A DNA stretch of 64,000 nucleotides from Vibrio aphrogenes (lineage in GTDB: Bacteria > Pseudomonadota > Gammaproteobacteria > Enterobacterales > Vibrionaceae), in contig NZ_AP018689.1 of assembly GCF_002157735.2 (NCBI RefSeq), positions 558,001-622,000 of the forward strand, read 5' to 3'. Each line of letters opens with the position of its first letter. Position 1 is the stretch's first letter. A program made the translations under genes and the position numbers. The notes beneath the pieces are model-generated. The model made no database searches. It was given only the letters and a program-made list of their open reading frames with translations, and was not told the origin of the DNA. Shown here one piece after another: positions 61,025 to 64,000 of this stretch.

Positions 61025-62464
61025 ATGGAGATGATAGGTTTATTTACAATATTAGTACCGTTTCTCGGTGCGATTCTTACTTTGTTTGTACCGAAGCAAT
61101 CAGCAAAATGGGTGTGTCAATTATTTGCAGCCTTGGCGACCGCCGGAACTTGGGCGATTGCTTACCAGTTTTTTGCGCACGGTGGTGAGGCGCAATCTAT
61201 TGAGTTGGTAAAGGTCGCCAATACTCTGATTTTCGGTTTAACCATTGATAAAGTCAGCACGCTTATTTTAGTTGCTGTAGTGGGCTTAGGTCTGATTGTT
61301 GCTGTTTATTCATTAGGTTATATGAGTAAAGGTAACAAAGAGCATCCGCATGAAGGCGATCCTCGTTATTACGCTTTTTTGTTGATTTTCATCGGGGCCA
61401 TGGCGGGGCTAGTTCAATCTTCCACCATTCTTGGGCAATTGCTGTTTTTCGAAATTACCGGTGCTTGTTCTTGGTCGTTGATCAGTTATTACCAAACGCC
61501 AGTGGCTTTTCGCGCCGCATTAAAAGCGTTATTGGTTACGCACATTGCGTCATTGGGACTCTTTTTAGCGGCTGCGGTGTTATTTGTGAATGCGGGAACC
61601 TTTGAGTTAACCGCAATTGCAACGCTATCAGCGAGCGCTAAAACGATTGTCTTATTGGGTATCTTATTTGCGGCGTGGGGTAAATCGGCGCAACTACCGA
61701 TGCACATGTGGTTACCAGATGCGATGAATGCACCGACCCCAGTGAGTGCGTATTTACACGCCGCCTCAATGGTGAAAGTGGGAGTTTACATTTTTGCTCG
61801 CGGAATTTTATCGGCTGGTGAAGTGCCTGAAATTGTCGGCGTGGTTGGGATTATCGGTGCGATGATCACCATGATCTACGGTTTCATGATGTATCTACCA
61901 CAAAAAGACATGAAACGTTTATTGGCGTATTCCACGATTGCTCAACTGGCGTATATCTTTTTAGCGTTGTCGATGGGGGCGTTAGGCTCACACCTCGCAT
62001 TAGAAAGTGGGGTGACGTATATCTTCAACCACGCATTCGCGAAGAGCTTATTCTTCTTAGTCGCAGGGGCGTTAAGTTATGCCTGTGGCACTAGGATGTT
62101 ACCGGAACTCAAAGGCATTATAACTAAAGCACCTTTGCTTGGTGTTGGCTTTTGTGTGGCGGCGATGGCGATCTCTGGCGTACCGCCCTTTAACGGCTTC
62201 TTTAGTAAATTCCCACTATTGCAAGCGGGTTTCCAATTAAGTGAACAATATTGGTGGTTAACCCCAGTGTTGATTTTAGCCTTAATTGAGTCAGTCGCCA
62301 CATTCGGTTGGTTGTTGTACTGGTTCGGTAAGTCTGTGATCGGTGAGCCTTCACCTGCCGTCAATAATGTTTCGCCATTACCGGTATCGATGAAACTCAC
62401 GTTGATTGTTCTGATTGTGATGTCTTTGGCATCCAGTGTGATTGCCTCTGCGTGGCTAGGTTAA
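61025..62464 (+). CDS. hyfD: Hydrogenase-4 membrane subunit HyfD
   Basis: HyfD is an antiporter-like NuoL/M/N homologue that is present in hydrogenase-4 but absent from hydrogenase-3. The 479-residue protein has about 14 membrane segments. It carries the conserved glutamate in LLFFEITGACSWSLISYY near residue 141 and KSAQLPMHMWLPDAMNAPTP near 221. YLPQQDMKRLLAYST-like sequence lies near 292, and SGVPPFNGFFSKFPL near 380. The presence of hyfD and hyfF marks this as Hyf rather than Hyc. Confidence 0.94.
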   Translation: MEMIGLFTILVPFLGAILTLFVPKQSAKWVCQLFAALATAGTWAIAYQFFAHGGEAQSIELVKVANTLIFGLTIDKVSTLILVAVVGLGLIVAVYSLGYMSKGNKEHPHEGDPRYYAFLLIFIGAMAGLVQSSTILGQLLFFEITGACSWSLISYYQTPVAFRAALKALLVTHIASLGLFLAAAVLFVNAGTFELTAIATLSASAKTIVLLGILFAAWGKSAQLPMHMWLPDAMNAPTPVSAYLHAASMVKVGVYIFARGILSAGEVPEIVGVVGIIGAMITMIYGFMMYLPQKDMKRLLAYSTIAQLAYIFLALSMGALGSHLALESGVTYIFNHAFAKSLFFLVAGALSYACGTRMLPELKGIITKAPLLGVGFCVAAMAISGVPPFNGFFSKFPLLQAGFQLSEQYWWLTPVLILALIESVATFGWLLYWFGKSVIGEPSPAVNNVSPLPVSMKLTLIVLIVMSLASSVIASAWLG

Positions 62465-62474
62465 GGAACCTGAT

Positions 62475-63122
62475 ATGAATGATTTATTAATTAATAATTT
62501 CGCGGGTTTACTTGTGGTCACATCTTTTATGGTTGTGATTGCAAAACAAGCTCGTACGGCATCGATTTTGTATGCCATCCAATCTTTGGTCTTGGTCGGT
62601 ATTTTCTGTGCCATTGCCTATCAATATGAGGCTCATGAGTTGTTTGCATGGGCGGCGACCGCGGTGGTGTCTAAGGTGATTTTATTACCGGCGATTTTGT
62701 TTATCTTTTTGGGAAAAATGCGCGATGCAGCAGCAGAAAAACCTTTGATGCATACCGCTTTGATTGCCATTTTAGTGGCAGTGATTTCGATTGGTGCTTT
62801 TTATGCAGTTGATCCTGTCAATGTTCCTTTAGTGGCGAACCTTAAACCGGCCTTAGCGGTGTCTTTAGCGCACTTTTTTATTGGTTTGCTGTGCATCGTT
62901 TCTCAACGCAATATTCTCAAACAAGTTTTTGGTTATTGCTTAATGGAGAACGGCTCGTCTTTGACCTTAGCGTTATTGGCTCACGATGCACCTCACCTAA
63001 TGGAGATTGGGATCACCATTGATGCCATTTTTGCGGTGATTGTGATGGTGATTTTAGCGCGTCTGATTTACCGCCAATTAGGCACACTCGATGTGCAACA
63101 ACTTACGACACTGAAGGGGTAA
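62475..63122 (+). CDS. hyfE: Hydrogenase-4 membrane subunit HyfE
   Basis: HyfE is a small membrane subunit related to NuoK in its C-terminal part. The 215-residue protein has six to seven membrane segments, with family features such as QRNILKQVFGYCLMENGSSL near residue 142 and IDAIFAVIVMVILARLIYR near 184. It is 10 bases after hyfD and 4 bases before hyfF. Confidence 0.92.
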   Translation: MNDLLINNFAGLLVVTSFMVVIAKQARTASILYAIQSLVLVGIFCAIAYQYEAHELFAWAATAVVSKVILLPAILFIFLGKMRDAAAEKPLMHTALIAILVAVISIGAFYAVDPVNVPLVANLKPALAVSLAHFFIGLLCIVSQRNILKQVFGYCLMENGSSLTLALLAHDAPHLMEIGITIDAIFAVIVMVILARLIYRQLGTLDVQQLTTLKG

Positions 63123-63126
63123 TGAC

Positions 63127-64000
63127 ATGATGTCTTTAGATTTTGTTTTTCCATATTTAGTGGGAATCCCTTTTGTCGCAGGCTTGATAGGGTTACTGCT
63201 TTCGCTGTTTACCTCAGGTCAGCACCGGATTTCAATTGGCTTACATAGTGTGAGCATTGTTGCGACACTCTGGTTAACTTGGAGCTTGGCGGGGCAAGTT
63301 TTTACTCATGGCGCGATGTTGTCAGCGGGGGGCTGGTTATTACTCGATAGCCTATCGGCATTATTTGCTGCGGTATTAGGGCTGGTGGCCTTAATTACCG
63401 GATTGCATGCGATTGGTTATATTGGCCATGAATTGAAACATGGTGAACTGACCGCGCGCCAAGTGTCGTTATTTTATGGCTTATTTAACTTGTTCTTAGC
63501 CAGCATGTTGGTGTCATTAACCTCCAATAACATCATCATGATGTGGGTAGCAATTGAAGCAACCACGATCAGTTCAGTGTTCTTAGTCGGCCTTTATTAT
63601 CAACGCTCATCGCTAGAAGCGGCTTGGAAATACATCATGCTGTGCAGCGTTGGGGTGGCATTTGGTTTATTTGGTACGGTGTTAACTTATGCCAATGGCG
63701 TCGCCAGTTTTGCACAACCAAGCCAAGCCATTTTATGGACCGCTATTCGTGATAATGCTCATTTGCTTGACCCGCGTTTAATGCAAATCAGCTTTATTTT
63801 TATCTTGATTGGTTTTGGGACCAAAACGGGATTATTCCCAATGCACACTTGGCTTCCTGACGCTCACTCCGAAGCACCAAGCCCGGTTTCTGGCTTATTA
63901 TCTGCCGGTTTATTGAACTGCGCCTTATTAGTGATCATTCGTTATTTTGTGATCGATGCTCAAGTGATTGGTGAAGGCTTTACTCAGTATTTACTGATCG
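63127..64000 (+). CDS. hyfF: Hydrogenase-4 membrane subunit HyfF (partial, runs off the window)
   Basis: The open frame from ATG 63127 continues to the window edge, 291 codons without a stop. It is the third antiporter-like subunit of hydrogenase-4. I read MMSLDFVFPYLVGIPFVAG at the start. A conserved glutamate lies in IMMWVAIEATTISSVFLVG near 138. GFGTKTGLFPMHTWLPDAHS near 226, then EAPSPVSGLLSAGLLNCALL, follow. The remainder of the hyf operon, including the catalytic hyfG and hyfI, would lie beyond 64000. Confidence 0.93.
   Translation, partial: MMSLDFVFPYLVGIPFVAGLIGLLLSLFTSGQHRISIGLHSVSIVATLWLTWSLAGQVFTHGAMLSAGGWLLLDSLSALFAAVLGLVALITGLHAIGYIGHELKHGELTARQVSLFYGLFNLFLASMLVSLTSNNIIMMWVAIEATTISSVFLVGLYYQRSSLEAAWKYIMLCSVGVAFGLFGTVLTYANGVASFAQPSQAILWTAIRDNAHLLDPRLMQISFIFILIGFGTKTGLFPMHTWLPDAHSEAPSPVSGLLSAGLLNCALLVIIRYFVIDAQVIGEGFTQYLLI

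Overview
The window reads as a chromosome segment of a gammaproteobacterium of the family Vibrionaceae, most likely Vibrio. This is inferred from protein similarity as I remember it and from gene order: queA-tgt-yajC-secDF-suhB-trmJ-isc operon-pepB-ndk-rlmN-pilF-rodZ-ispG-hisS-yfgM-bamB-der-yfgJ-xseA-guaBA, which matches my memory of the Vibrio cholerae large chromosome. No species is assigned. Coding density is high and I see no rRNA, tRNA, CRISPR array, prophage or complete insertion sequence.

Region 1 (1-30.9 kb) is conserved housekeeping DNA. It covers tRNA queuosine modification (queA, tgt), the Sec accessory complex (yajC, secD, secF), suhB and trmJ. Next comes a complete iscRSUA-hscBA-fdx-iscX iron-sulfur operon behind two abutting IscR-type sites. 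Then follow pepB, ndk, the rlmN-pilF-rodZ-ispG-hisS-yfgM-bamB-der run, yfgJ, xseA on the opposite strand, and guaB-guaA.

Region 2 (30.9-52.6 kb) is more variable. It holds a small unknown protein, a YhhX-like oxidoreductase and a voltage-gated cation channel with an unusually acidic selectivity filter. It also has a YbdG-type mechanosensitive channel and a LysR regulator divergent from a glutathione-dependent formaldehyde detoxification pair (adhC, fghA). A BCCT transporter, the cytochrome bo3 quinol oxidase operon cyoABCDE, a 2-oxoglutarate/Fe(II) oxygenase, a SulP transporter and ahpCF (behind an OxyR-like site) complete it.

Region 3 (51.8-56.7 kb) is a DeoR-family repressor divergent from a ribokinase-like kinase, a fused ATP-dependent dihydroxyacetone kinase and glycerol dehydrogenase. 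A near copy of the classical E. coli deo operator lies between them. Region 4 (57.4 kb to the end) is the start of a hydrogenase-4 (hyf) operon, hyfABCDE and a partial hyfF, behind a well-spaced sigma-54 promoter with TGTCG repeats upstream. This suggests formate-hydrogenlyase-type fermentative metabolism.

The intergenic regions are unusually rich in repeats. There are arrays of 7- or 8-bp words (CTAGNNN, CTCGAAAG, TCGAAAC, TTCCGAGC, GAGCAAC), and 107-bp tandem units separating adhC from fghA. There are also one full and two partial copies of a MITE-like element with AACCTCAGCTGCGGATAA-type ends, and three copies of a short ATACCAATC-ended palindrome. No wholly new multi-gene system is evident. 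The best leads are the TFEDWTD channel filter, the repeat-word family, the 26-nt motif shared by both ends of the cyo locus, the DeoR operator over a glycerol/dihydroxyacetone cluster, and the sigma-54/UAS architecture of hyf.
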